Shown: positions 1 to 6,655, counted from the first letter of the stretch. The stretch is 11,575 bases of DNA from an uncultured Corynebacterium sp. (GCA_915275065.1 CAJZGD010000061.1:1-11575), one strand, 5' to 3'. A program made the numbers and translations. The notes: a model not told the origin generated them from the letters alone.

Positions 1-2
1 CA

Positions 3-299
3 CCATGTGCTGGTGCGCAAGAAACCTCCCCCAGCGCTCCCAGTTCCCCCGACCCATTGGGGCGCTGCGGCACCCTCACCATGATCGCCAAACTATCAGC
101 GGATGTAGGTATGGGGGTTCTCACCGGAGTAATCGACTCCTACCGGGTGGCTTTCGGTTCTATTGATTTCCAAAACCCGGACGGGTTGACCGTCAAGGAT
201 CGACTCATCAATAAAACCCATGCCTTCCCCCACCAGCTCATTGACATTCCCCGGCTGGACCAATCCGAGCGGGAACAGCGCTACGGGCAATACTGTTAG
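3..299 (+). CDS. 3' end of an unrecognised protein (5' partial)
   Basis: The frame is open from the left edge to a TAG at 297-299 and gives about 98 residues, so the true start probably lies outside the window. In-frame ATGs exist at 81 and 111, but I see no Shine-Dalgarno sequence before either. Codon third positions are strongly C/G-biased, as in the neighbouring real genes, which is the main reason for calling it coding. The opposite-strand frame of similar length lacks this bias. The C-terminus is soluble and charged, ending in a Glu/Arg/Gln-rich stretch. The N-terminal visible part is rich in Pro and Ser. There is no membrane segment or recognisable motif, and I cannot assign a family. 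It converges on the lipoprotein gene that ends at 341. A degraded 3' remnant is an alternative. Confidence 0.4.
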   Translation, partial: PCAGAQETSPSAPSSPDPLGRCGTLTMIAKLSADVGMGVLTGVIDSYRVAFGSIDFQNPDGLTVKDRLINKTHAFPHQLIDIPRLDQSEREQRYGQYC

Positions 300-340
300 C
301 TACGGATCCTCCCCCGCTTCGAGCGTCGATAAGCTTCGGG

Positions 341-1432
341 CTATTCCCACGGCGCTAAATTATTGGGAAACCTGGAAGTATCCAGCTTGACCAGGGGTTT
401 CTGCTCGGCAACCGCGATGCCGCTGGCAAGAGTGACAGTGAACGCATTATTGGAAATCTTCACGTTGTCGCCCCGGGTGTCGATCAGGTACTGGCCGACC
501 TTGGTCACCGCCTCGTCGGCAATGAGCTCACCGGCGGTGGTATTGCTGGGGAACGAAAAGGACGTGTAGAACTGGTTTGGGGTTCCGAAAATAATGTGGG
601 CATGGTTGGTGTCACCATTGCCACGATCGGCACCCGCATCATCGTTGGGCGGGGCGATGAGCGGCCATGTGGATTCCTGCTGGTTCTGGCAGTGAATCTC
701 GTTGGGTTTGTGGGCGATGTCGCACAAAATCTGGGTGTCATCCATGGGCACCCGCGCCAACACCCCGGATTTCACCTCGTAATCCCACGGTTTCTGGTGC
801 ACATTCCCATAGGGGCTAATCACGCTGTGGGAACTCGGCGGCGGATTCTTGCCGAAATCCAGGTCCAGGGCCCGAATGTCTAAAATCGGATCGGTTTTTT
901 GTTCGAGCTTATCGCCCTTGAGTTTATAGGTAATGGCCTCCCAATCCCCATGCCATTCGCGGGGATAATTAGGGGAAAACTCGGCGAACTCCACCGTGAT
1001 TGTGTCCGGCTCCACCTTGATCTTGCCGATCTGCGGCGCCACTAACTGGTGCACGTCGGTAATTAACTTATCGTAGTGGAAAAACACAACGGTTTGGGTG
1101 GCATCATCCCAGGCGGACTGCTGCTCCTCCCCCACCGTCTGGCTCACACCCCGCAAGGTCACCCAGCTCAGCTTGGCGCACGGGTCGAAACGGTTATCGA
1201 GCACCTCGAAATCCCACGCTAAACCCGCCTCCTGCTGCGGGATCTTTCTACTCTGCAACCACAGGCCAAAGGCGGTTTCCGCCAGGTCAAGCTTCTGCTT
1301 CGGACACTGCGGCGCCGCAGAAGCACTGGTGGTTGGGTCTGTGTCGCCATTCGTCCCGGCACTGCTGCAAGATACCACAAGAAACGCCGTGAGCATCAAC
1401 AATGCTATGGTGCGAAGTTTGGCTATGTCCAT
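341..1432 (-). CDS. LppP/LprE-family lipoprotein
   Basis: This is a 363-residue secreted lipoprotein. I start it at the ATG at 1432 because that gives a proper signal peptide: Lys/Arg at residues 5-7, a hydrophobic core at 8-20 and a lipobox VVSC with the lipidated cysteine at residue 22. The frame stays open to an ATG at 1567, but that extension would bury the signal peptide. A Ser/Thr/Pro linker follows the cysteine. Next comes the motif region LDLAETAFGLW...FDPCAKLSWV...VVFFHYDKLI, which matches the LppP/LprE domain known from mycobacterial lipoproteins. The remaining ~200 residues are probably beta-rich and end in a conserved block with DTRGDNVKISNN. The biochemical role of the family is not established; it acts at the outer face of the cell envelope. 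A paralogue with the same architecture lies at 10538-11575 on the same strand. The ribosome site is weak (AAGAAA 8-13 bases upstream). Confidence 0.85.
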   Translation of the reverse strand: MDIAKLRTIALLMLTAFLVVSCSSAGTNGDTDPTTSASAAPQCPKQKLDLAETAFGLWLQSRKIPQQEAGLAWDFEVLDNRFDPCAKLSWVTLRGVSQTVGEEQQSAWDDATQTVVFFHYDKLITDVHQLVAPQIGKIKVEPDTITVEFAEFSPNYPREWHGDWEAITYKLKGDKLEQKTDPILDIRALDLDFGKNPPPSSHSVISPYGNVHQKPWDYEVKSGVLARVPMDDTQILCDIAHKPNEIHCQNQQESTWPLIAPPNDDAGADRGNGDTNHAHIIFGTPNQFYTSFSFPSNTTAGELIADEAVTKVGQYLIDTRGDNVKISNNAFTVTLASGIAVAEQKPLVKLDTSRFPNNLAPWE

Positions 1433-1490
1433 GATGTGTTTCTTGTGTGGTATCCGGTAGTGCGATGAGAAAAAGGAATGCTGGCGAGAA

Positions 1491-1514
1491 AGTATAGGAA
1501 TGTTTGTATAGTTA
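1491..1514 (-). promoter_or_regulatory. Candidate promoter of the LppP/LprE lipoprotein gene
   Basis: On the minus strand, TATACT (1496-1491) is a good -10 hexamer. It is preceded at 17-bp spacing by a poor -35 (GACCTT, 1519-1514). The start would fall near 1484, leaving a ~50-base leader before the ATG at 1432. This supports the internal start over the ATG at 1567. It is a by-eye call only. Confidence 0.35.
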
Positions 1515-1624
1515 AGGTCTGGGTTAGTTGGTGGGTTGGTAAAAAGTATCAGAGCGGTTCGGGGCAATTTTATTCATGGCATTAACCACCAGTATGCAAT
1601 CATATGGGGCTGCTACACAACTAA

Positions 1625-2057
1625 TCAACTAGATATAGGACAGATACAACAAGGCACTAACCCCATTAGAGGTAAGTAGTCTGAAGTCTTGCCGACCGAT
1701 GGCGATAGAGCACAAGTGGCACATATAGCGAATGTGCCGGTAAATATGTGGGCAGCTCCATCCTGCCCCCATACCGGAACCCCAATAATCCCCACGAAAC
1801 CAAAAACCAAAAATGCTGAGGTTTTGATGGGGAAGCCGCCGGCCATTCAGCATCGGAGGCAAGCAAAGGGGGATGCAGTATTGATACTGGTTGCCCGCTG
1901 CGAAACCGGCCGCAGCCAAGCAATCCACCACGAAAGCTCCATCAGCATCAGCACAGGAACTAGCCCAATGTTCGTCAATACTGGTCCACTCAAGCGCCAG
2001 CTGACGGTAGGAAAGATCATGGATGAGGTCACCTATGATGCGCTCATCAATGGTCAT
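1625..2057 (-). pseudogene. Possible decayed small membrane protein gene, or an unassigned ORF
   Basis: Two minus-strand frames compete here. One runs uninterrupted from the ATG at 2057 (or 2069) to a stop at 1629 (~142-146 residues). Its soluble-looking N-terminus starts MTIDERIIGDLIHDL, but its second half is an unlikely Trp/Cys/His/Tyr-rich mix. The other frame encodes hydrophobic stretches resembling membrane helices (about 1990-1920, 1825-1775, 1765-1710). It is broken by one TGA at 1849-1847 followed directly by ATG at 1846. One reading is an old 4-helix membrane protein gene that has gained a stop and perhaps a frameshift. The other is that the uninterrupted frame is a real orphan gene. 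Neither has a recognisable Shine-Dalgarno site or family motif. The plus-strand frame 1689-2060 looks like a shadow. Confidence 0.25.
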
Positions 2058-2119
2058 TGAGTGGCGCAAATCATATATGAAATAATAAAGAATGAAGCCC
2101 CATAATGCTTAAAATAATC

Positions 2120-2148
2120 TTGTTATTTTATTAGCGCATGTTTATAGC
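2120..2148 (+). promoter_or_regulatory. Candidate sigA-type promoter of the Ltp lipoprotein gene
   Basis: A -35 TTGTTA (2120-2125) is followed after exactly 17 bases by a -10 TATAGC (2143-2148). Transcription would start near 2155, giving a short ~16-base leader with the ribosome site in it. The -10 lies inside a small inverted repeat, GCATG (2136-2140) and CATGC (2148-2152), which could be an operator. The surroundings (2070-2150) are markedly AT-rich. Confidence 0.5.
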
Positions 2149-2170
2149 ATGCTTTTCTGGAGGAGATGAG

Positions 2171-2725
2171 ATGGTTCATCAATCCACATGGCGTAAAGCC
2201 ACCCTCGGCGGCATTGCCGGTTTCGTCCTTGTCATGAATCTTGCTGGTTGCGGCGATATTTCCAGCACGACATCCGCAGCCAAGTCATCGGCCAATGCGA
2301 TAGCAACCCATATAGATAACGAGATATCCGGTGGAACGCAGGATGATTCCGCGCAGATCGGGACCGTAGGCGATTCTGAGGAAGGGTCGGGCGACACCGG
2401 AAGCGGCACCGAAAATGTTTCACGCGAATACAAGAACGCGCTTCGGTCGGCGGAGTCATACCTCAAGTATTCGGATTTTTCCAAGACCAAACTGTATGAG
2501 CAGTTGACTAGTGAGTACGGCTCAAAATACCCGGCAGATGCTGCGCAATACGCTATTGATAATGTGAAAGCCGATTGGAAGGCCGAGGCTTTGGATGCGG
2601 CGAAGGCGTACCAAAAGTACACACCCATGTCCGATTCCGAACTCTACGACCAACTGACCAGCGAGTATGGAAGCGGTTTCACCCCTGAGGAGGCACAGTA
2701 CGCTATAGATAATCTTGATAAATAG
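2171..2725 (+). CDS. Ltp-family lipoprotein with two Ltp repeats
   Basis: The gene encodes 184 residues from the ATG at 2171, chosen because GGAGGAG lies 5-6 bases upstream and a signal peptide starts there. The upstream in-frame ATG at 2138 would precede the predicted transcription start. A signal peptide with lipobox LAGC has the lipidated Cys at residue 27. A low-complexity Ser/Thr/Gly/Asp/Glu linker (about 28-84) follows, then two tandem ~50-residue helical repeats (about 85-134 and 137-184). Each contains a variant of SEYGS..(P)..AQYAIDN, the signature of the Ltp domain (host cell surface-exposed lipoprotein). In the Streptococcus thermophilus prophage TP-J34, Ltp blocks injection of superinfecting phage DNA; corynebacterial relatives are common and mostly uncharacterised. 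No phage genes adjoin it, so a defence role is inference. A hairpin terminator follows at 2781-2821. Confidence 0.85.
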   Translation: MVHQSTWRKATLGGIAGFVLVMNLAGCGDISSTTSAAKSSANAIATHIDNEISGGTQDDSAQIGTVGDSEEGSGDTGSGTENVSREYKNALRSAESYLKYSDFSKTKLYEQLTSEYGSKYPADAAQYAIDNVKADWKAEALDAAKAYQKYTPMSDSELYDQLTSEYGSGFTPEEAQYAIDNLDK

Positions 2726-2771
2726 GCCCTCGCTTTTCGACGCCCAAAGGTGCCCAACATTCCTTGCGTAG

Positions 2772-2905
2772 GACGCACGCAAACGCTCCCGCCGTTCTCA
2801 CGATGAGTGTCGGGGGCGTTTGTTGTGGTCAGGGCAGCACTGGCGCATGGCTAAACCAGAACGGGATTGGCCAGATTTTTCCTGTTCATGACCAGCCCGG
2901 GAACA
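2772..2905 (+). repeat. Dispersed ~130-bp repeat, copy 1
   Basis: This segment is nearly identical to 3669-3801, with only scattered substitutions, and both copies are in the same orientation. Each lies 35-50 bases after the stop codon of an otherwise unrelated plus-strand gene for an exported or membrane-anchored protein. The first third forms a long hairpin (2781-2821). The remainder ends in a well-conserved stretch through CTGTTCATGACCA. Similarity fades just after this point. There are no terminal inverted repeats or transposase. Confidence 0.8.
2781..2821 (+). terminator. Hairpin terminator downstream of the Ltp gene
   Basis: Arms of 14 bases (2781-2794 and 2808-2821) bracket an inner stem CTCA/TGAG around the loop CGA. 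The outer stem AAACGC...GCGTTT pairs well, but there are imperfect positions near its inner end, so copy 1 is weaker than copy 2 at 3678. The T-tract after it is short (TTTGTTGT). Confidence 0.6.
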
Positions 2906-3064
2906 ACATACTGATCCATGTAATCCAGAAGCTAATAATAGACAAATTATAAATTAAGATATTCTGCCCACAAAAATAAGGGCTTTTACATGCATAAAGA
3001 AGGGTCTATACTCAACTCAAGACTGCGACACTGCGCAATAAATTAAGAATAACATATGTAGATT

Positions 3065-3137
3065 CCTTAATTTAATAAGGTTTTGATGCAGCTTATGGTT
3101 ACCACCTATCTAGGTGGTATTGGCTCTTCAATAGGAT
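3065..3137 (+). promoter_or_regulatory. Palindrome and candidate promoter upstream of the membrane protein gene
   Basis: The arms TACCACCTA (3100-3108) and TAGGTGGTA (3111-3119) are a perfect inverted repeat around a 2-base centre. A second, weaker inverted repeat, CCTTA (3065-3069) and TAAGG (3076-3080), lies upstream. A possible -10 TAGGAT (3132-3137) would put the -35 region at about 3109-3114, inside the palindrome, so a bound repressor would cover the promoter. The palindrome is not followed by a T-run, so it is unlikely to be a terminator. The regulator is unknown. The stretch 2906-3064 is AT-rich and I see no gene in it. Confidence 0.4.
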
Positions 3138-3162
3138 CTTCTTAAGAAAGGGTAACTAAACC

Positions 3163-3633
3163 ATGCCTATTAATTTTGATTGGCGGAATTTACAACAATA
3201 CGCCATGCCCGCACTAGGGATCGTATCACTACTGGTATCCGCCATCATTGTGATAGTCAGCGGGGTCGGAGATGAATATGTAAAATCATCATCCCAAGGC
3301 CCCTCCTCGGATGACGACGCCAACGTTATGTTCCAAGTCGTAGACCAACACGGGATACCACGCTTCTGCCATGTCATGCCCACCACTTCCCCTCATGATG
3401 ATAAAGCCAGGTACACCTCACCCATCGGATATTACGGTGTGAAAGCAGACCCAGGCACAACAGTCACCGTCGCTTTCGACTGCAAAATAACAGAAATGGG
3501 CACCCAAACCGCACAGGCATCCGCCGTCGCCCCGGAAACCGGCATCGTACGGCAGAAAGTGGTAATCCCCAACCCTGACTCATTGTCATCAAAGTTGAGC
3601 TCTAGCAGCTCTGACGAGAATAACGATGAATAA
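3163..3633 (+). CDS. Single-pass membrane-anchored protein of unknown function
   Basis: The gene encodes 156 residues. The start ATG at 3163 is preceded by AGAAAGGG (3145-3152), a somewhat distant ribosome site. Residues 1-14 are short and probably cytoplasmic. Residues 15-35 form one clear hydrophobic helix. The rest should lie outside: an acidic Ser/Asp linker (about 41-52), a probable beta-rich domain (about 53-140) with two cysteines (C69, C107) that could form a disulfide, and a Ser/Asp/Glu-rich tail. There is no cleavage-site or lipobox pattern, so it is more likely anchored than secreted. I do not recognise the family. It stands alone between two copies of a repeat, with its own terminator at 3678 and a palindromic leader suggesting regulated expression. 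Confidence 0.75.
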   Translation: MPINFDWRNLQQYAMPALGIVSLLVSAIIVIVSGVGDEYVKSSSQGPSSDDDANVMFQVVDQHGIPRFCHVMPTTSPHDDKARYTSPIGYYGVKADPGTTVTVAFDCKITEMGTQTAQASAVAPETGIVRQKVVIPNPDSLSSKLSSSSSDENNDE

Positions 3634-3668
3634 GTGATTGCATTGGCAGGTGCAGGATACGTGGTTTA

Positions 3669-3801
3669 GACGCACGCAAACGCCCTCGCCATTCTCACGA
3701 TGAGTGGCGGGGGCGTTTGTTGTGGTCAGGGCAGCACCGGCGTGTGGCTAAACCAGAACGGGATTGGCCAGATTTTCCCTGTTCATGACCATTACCGGAA
3801 C
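3669..3801 (+). repeat. Dispersed ~130-bp repeat, copy 2
   Basis: This is the second direct copy of 2772-2905, starting 36 bases after the stop of the membrane protein gene. Differences from copy 1 include compensated changes that improve the hairpin. The stretch after the hairpin, up to GTTCATGACCA, is the best conserved part even though it has no evident role in termination. Confidence 0.8.
3678..3718 (+). terminator. Strong hairpin terminator (repeat copy 2)
   Basis: AAACGCCCTCGCCA (3678-3691) pairs with TGGCGGGGGCGTTT (3705-3718) with a single G-T wobble. The stem is topped by CTCA/TGAG around the loop CGA. It sits ~45 bases after the membrane protein stop codon. It also lies ~140 bases beyond the ldh stop on the other strand, so it may act in both directions, although neither side has a long T-run. 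Confidence 0.65.
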
Positions 3802-3860
3802 GGTTCAACCACTACCCGACTGCCCAAGAATTTACTTGGAATTGGGGAAATTACCTGAGA

Positions 3861-4814
3861 CTACTTGGCTGGGAAGAATTCCTCCTGGATTTCGCGCAGC
3901 ACCTTGGCGGAGTGCTTGAAGCGCTCCATCTCATGGTCGCTGATCTCCAGCTCCACCACCCGGCGAATGCCCTTGCGGTGCAGAATGGCCGGGGTGCCAA
4001 TGTAGATGTTTTCCTCACCGTATTCGCCGTTAAGCAAGGCAGACACCGGTAGCGCCACATCCTGGTTTTGCAGGACTGCGCGGGTGATACGGGCCAGGCC
4101 CATGCCGATACCGTACGAGGTTGAACCCTTGGCCTCAATGATATTGTAGGCAGCATCACGGGTTTCTTCGAAGACCTTTTCGAGTTCGCTTTCGAGGTTG
4201 GGGTCCTTCTCCAGCTGCTTCCGCATCGACACGCCGGCAATGGTGGCGGACGAGAGCACCGGTAGCTCGGTGTCGCCGTGCTCGCCAATGATGTAGGCGT
4301 GAATCGAGGTGGGGGCAACGCCATAGCGTTCGCCCAGCATGTAGCGGAACCGGGCGGAGTCCAACACGGTGCCGGAGCCGATAACCCGGTGCCAATCCAG
4401 GCCCGAGTACTGCCATACGGCATAGGTGAGAATGTCCACCGGGTTGGATGCAACCAGGAAGATACCATCGAAGCCATTGGACATCACTTCGTCCACGATG
4501 GACTTCATGATCTTCATGTTCTTGCCAACGAGCTGCAGCCGCGTTTCACCAGGCTTTTGGGCGGCACCAGCACAAATGACGACCATGGCGGCGTCGGCGC
4601 AATCTGCATAGGTGCCCTTTGACACCCGAGTCCGCGAAGATGCCCACACCACGCCGTGGTTGAGGTCCTTGACGTTGCCTTCCAACTTCTTTTCATCGAT
4701 GTCGATGATTGCCAGGTGATCGCACGTGCCCTGATTCACCAGAGCATACGCGTAAGCGACGCCCACATCGCCTGCGCCAATGAGCACAACTTTATTACCA
4801 ACGATATCTTTCAT
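3861..4814 (-). CDS. ldh: L-lactate dehydrogenase
   Basis: This 317-residue cytoplasmic enzyme reduces pyruvate to L-lactate with NADH and regenerates NAD+ during oxygen-limited sugar use. The N-terminal Rossmann motif is GAGDVG (13-18), and Asp38 at the end of the second strand selects NAD. Q86 in QKPGETR is the residue that marks lactate rather than malate specificity. R92 is the mobile-loop arginine, D152 and R155 are the Asp/Arg pair, and H179 in GEHGDTE is the catalytic histidine. The length is normal and nothing is missing. The sequence closely matches C. glutamicum LdhA as I remember it. Translation starts at the ATG at 4814; AGGAAGGG (4834-4827) lies 12 bases upstream. It is co-directional with dipZ (108-base gap) but has its own apparent promoter and operator sites. 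Confidence 0.97.
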   Translation of the reverse strand: MKDIVGNKVVLIGAGDVGVAYAYALVNQGTCDHLAIIDIDEKKLEGNVKDLNHGVVWASSRTRVSKGTYADCADAAMVVICAGAAQKPGETRLQLVGKNMKIMKSIVDEVMSNGFDGIFLVASNPVDILTYAVWQYSGLDWHRVIGSGTVLDSARFRYMLGERYGVAPTSIHAYIIGEHGDTELPVLSSATIAGVSMRKQLEKDPNLESELEKVFEETRDAAYNIIEAKGSTSYGIGMGLARITRAVLQNQDVALPVSALLNGEYGEENIYIGTPAILHRKGIRRVVELEISDHEMERFKHSAKVLREIQEEFFPAK

Positions 4815-4843
4815 ATTCTGAAAGCACCCTTCCTGACGACATA

Positions 4844-4909
4844 TCTATACCGCCAAGTATGCCCGATTTTCTGTGACTATGCCCGATTTGCAGTAGTATT
4901 GTGAACAAT
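4844..4909 (-). promoter_or_regulatory. ldh promoter with 20-bp-spaced direct repeats and a palindrome
   Basis: On the minus strand TATAGA (4849-4844) is a candidate -10. The 12-base element TATGCCCGATTT (plus-strand reading) occurs twice, at 4858-4869 and 4878-4889. The copies are exactly 20 bp apart, two helical turns, so a dimeric or tandem regulator would sit on one DNA face. One copy lies between -10 and -35 and the other just upstream of -35. Further upstream is a palindrome, ATTGT..ACAAT (4898-4909). In C. glutamicum ldhA is known to be controlled by SugR, LldR and GlxR; I cannot assign these sites to any one of them. Confidence 0.5.
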
Positions 4910-4922
4910 ATCGCAGAATTAC

Positions 4923-6512
4923 TCAGCCAAAAGTAATGGAATACAGATGAACGCCTGGAGATGGCGTAATAGTGATAAGTTCTGGGTCTCCATGATCTTT
5001 ACGAATAATATCCACCGTACCATCACCAGTGATATCGAAAGTTTGTTCAGTACCATCGGCGCGTTTGACCGTAACAGTTCCCCGCCCAGAGGCCACCAAT
5101 TGCACCCAACGGGCCTGGTAGTGAAGCTCTACCGCCGCCCCGTCGCTCCGGGGCGTGATGTCCATGGGGTTGACGTCCCACTCGCCCTGAAGCGCATAAT
5201 ATCCCAGCGGCGGAGTTCCCGAAACCCGGTACTGTGACCGGGAGGCACCCAGGTAGGTTTCCGGGGATCGCGGCTCGGTGGTGGCATGTTCGTCCTGTTC
5301 AATGGGGTTTGGTAACGCAATGCCCGGATTGCGCTCCTGTAAGAGCTGCCGCACCACCCGCTCGGTCTCCGCGTATTTGCCCTCGCCCTCGTGCACCTGC
5401 CGCAGCCGACCGGTGTGGTCCGCAAGATAGTGCGCCGGCCAATAGCGGTTATGGAAGTTCTTCCAGGTGGCAAAGCTATTATCCTGCGCCACCGGGTACT
5501 TGATATGCTGCGCTACGACGGCCTTCCGAACGTTGTCCGCATCCCGTTCGAATGCGTATTCGGGTGCGTGCACGCCGATAACGTCAAGGCCATAGTCTTT
5601 GTAGTGGTCGTAAAGCTTGACGACGTGCTCGTTGGCGCGTTGGCAGTTGATGCAGGCATAGGCCCAAAAATCCACCAGGGTCACCTTCCCCGAGGTGGCC
5701 GGATCAATGGCCTGGTCGGTGTTGATCCAGTTCTCTAGCCTGGATAGTTGCGGCACTGGGCCGCAATCGTGTGGCGTCCCGGGGTCGCCCTTGCGGCAGG
5801 ACTCCAGGTCTTGGTTTCCGATGATGTGGTTTCCTAGGGCCTGTTGGGCACTACTGGTCCAATCGGGCACGAGCCGTTGGAGGGCCGTTGGGGCGTCGAC
5901 GGCAAGCAGGACCGCCATGGCGATGACAACGGCACCGGCCGAGCGTCGAAAAGCGGTGTGGTGGGATCGAAACCAGTCGCTCATGCGATTGCCACCAAGG
6001 GCAAACATGGACAGCGGAATGGCCGCACCAATGGCAAACGCGATGGTCAACGCGATGATCGAGGCGTCAATCTCACCGGTGGCTGCGGCAACGGTAATGG
6101 CGGCCAGGACCGGCCCGGCGCACGGAACGTACACCGCGCCCAGGGCCAACCCCACCACGAAACCGCCCCGGCCCTGCGCCTTGGTCAGGAGCGCGTGGAG
6201 GCGAGGCAGCCGGTCGAATGGCGCCTGCACCCACTCGCCCAGCACCGGAATGAGCATGCCCAGGCCCACGAGGACGAGCAACCCAATGCCCACCCAGCGC
6301 ACCGTGTCCTGGGGCAGCCCCAACAAATTGAGCACGATCGAACCGCTGAGGGTGATCGCGGCGAAACTGACAACCATGCCGGCTACCACATAGTAGGGAC
6401 GCCGCTTATCCCCGGCGCTCACGGCCAAAACCAGTGGCAGCACCGGGATAATGCAGGGGGAAAGACTCGTCAATACCCCACCGATAAAACCTATCAGAAT
6501 AAGAGAAACCAT
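4923..6512 (-). CDS. dipZ: DipZ-type cytochrome c biogenesis / thiol-disulfide exchange protein (CcdA-thioredoxin fusion)
   Basis: The 529-residue protein starts at the ATG at 6512, chosen for AAAGGA ~9 bases upstream and because it begins the first membrane helix; a longer frame to 6578 lacks both. The N-terminal ~205 residues are a CcdA/DsbD-like membrane domain with about six helices and the paired redox cysteines C20 (SPCIIP) and C131 (VPCAGP). A periplasm-side linker has an extra Cys pair (C239, C250). A thioredoxin-like domain follows, with active site CINC (287-290) in WAYACINCQR, the form typical of DipZ. The last ~130 residues form the beta-rich C-terminal DipZ domain. It should carry electrons from cytoplasmic thioredoxin to extracytoplasmic disulfides. 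It is divergent from a small lipoprotein and sigK-rskA. In M. tuberculosis dipZ is part of the SigK regulon, and here its upstream region carries a SigK-like promoter. Confidence 0.93.
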   Translation of the reverse strand: MVSLILIGFIGGVLTSLSPCIIPVLPLVLAVSAGDKRRPYYVVAGMVVSFAAITLSGSIVLNLLGLPQDTVRWVGIGLLVLVGLGMLIPVLGEWVQAPFDRLPRLHALLTKAQGRGGFVVGLALGAVYVPCAGPVLAAITVAAATGEIDASIIALTIAFAIGAAIPLSMFALGGNRMSDWFRSHHTAFRRSAGAVVIAMAVLLAVDAPTALQRLVPDWTSSAQQALGNHIIGNQDLESCRKGDPGTPHDCGPVPQLSRLENWINTDQAIDPATSGKVTLVDFWAYACINCQRANEHVVKLYDHYKDYGLDVIGVHAPEYAFERDADNVRKAVVAQHIKYPVAQDNSFATWKNFHNRYWPAHYLADHTGRLRQVHEGEGKYAETERVVRQLLQERNPGIALPNPIEQDEHATTEPRSPETYLGASRSQYRVSGTPPLGYYALQGEWDVNPMDITPRSDGAAVELHYQARWVQLVASGRGTVTVKRADGTEQTFDITGDGTVDIIRKDHGDPELITITPSPGVHLYSITFG

Positions 6513-6544
6513 GAGTAAAGTCCTTTCAAAGTTCTTGTGGGAAT

Positions 6545-6573
6545 ATTCGGTGCCAACCACCGCTTTGGATTGG
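6545..6573 (-). promoter_or_regulatory. SigK-like ECF promoter of dipZ
   Basis: Read on the minus strand: -35 CCAATCC (6573-6567), a 16-base spacer, and -10 CCGAAT (6550-6545). From memory the mycobacterial SigK consensus is CCATCC, 16-17 bases, CCGAAT, so the -10 matches exactly and the -35 is close. The start would be near 6538, ~26 bases before the dipZ ATG. The -35 is one arm of the palindrome at 6564-6584. Confidence 0.65.
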
Positions 6574-6584
6574 ACCAATCCAAA
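6564..6584. promoter_or_regulatory. Perfect palindrome carrying two divergent -35 elements
   Basis: TTTGGATTGG (6564-6573), a single A at 6574, then the exact reverse complement (6575-6584). Each arm supplies a CCAATCC box to one of two divergent ECF promoters. A repressor operator is an alternative reading. Confidence 0.7.
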
Positions 6585-6602
6585 TATTCGAGGACTCCGA
6601 AC
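6575..6602 (+). promoter_or_regulatory. SigK-like ECF promoter of the Met-rich lipoprotein gene
   Basis: On the plus strand: -35 CCAATCC (6575-6581), a 15-base spacer (16 if the box is taken as CCAATC), and -10 CCGAAC (6597-6602), one base off CCGAAT. The start would be near 6609, leaving a ~47-base leader. It is slightly weaker than its dipZ-facing partner. Confidence 0.6.
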
Positions 6603-6655
6603 TCTTTTATGACCGCCAAATCACGGCGGCTACCACATACTATAAGGAGACAATC

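Noticed and set aside
300..340. Possible terminator between the left-edge gene and the first lipoprotein gene
   Set aside because: Only short, broken complementarity (CGA/TCG) is present, with no convincing stem or T-tract.
2179..2628. Minus-strand frame opposite the Ltp gene (149 codons)
   Set aside because: It is a shadow of the well-supported lipoprotein gene and has no start signals.
2764..2952. Small plus-strand ORF (62 codons) through repeat copy 1
   Set aside because: It begins with TTG, covers a terminator hairpin and has no ribosome site. The frame also continues through copy 2, but this is explained by the few differences between copies.
3100..3119. Palindrome considered as a T-box or terminator
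   Set aside because: It has a 2-base centre, no T-run and none of the upstream conserved T-box elements; an operator is the simpler reading.
3851..4477. Second minus-strand frame within ldh (208 codons)
   Set aside because: It is a frame-shifted shadow of ldh with no motif; the main frame carries every catalytic residue.
5695..6518. Long plus-strand frames opposite dipZ (224 and 232 codons)
   Set aside because: They are shadows of the GC-rich dipZ gene. The products are His/Gly/Arg or Met/Arg-rich without motifs, while the minus-strand frame has all DipZ hallmarks.
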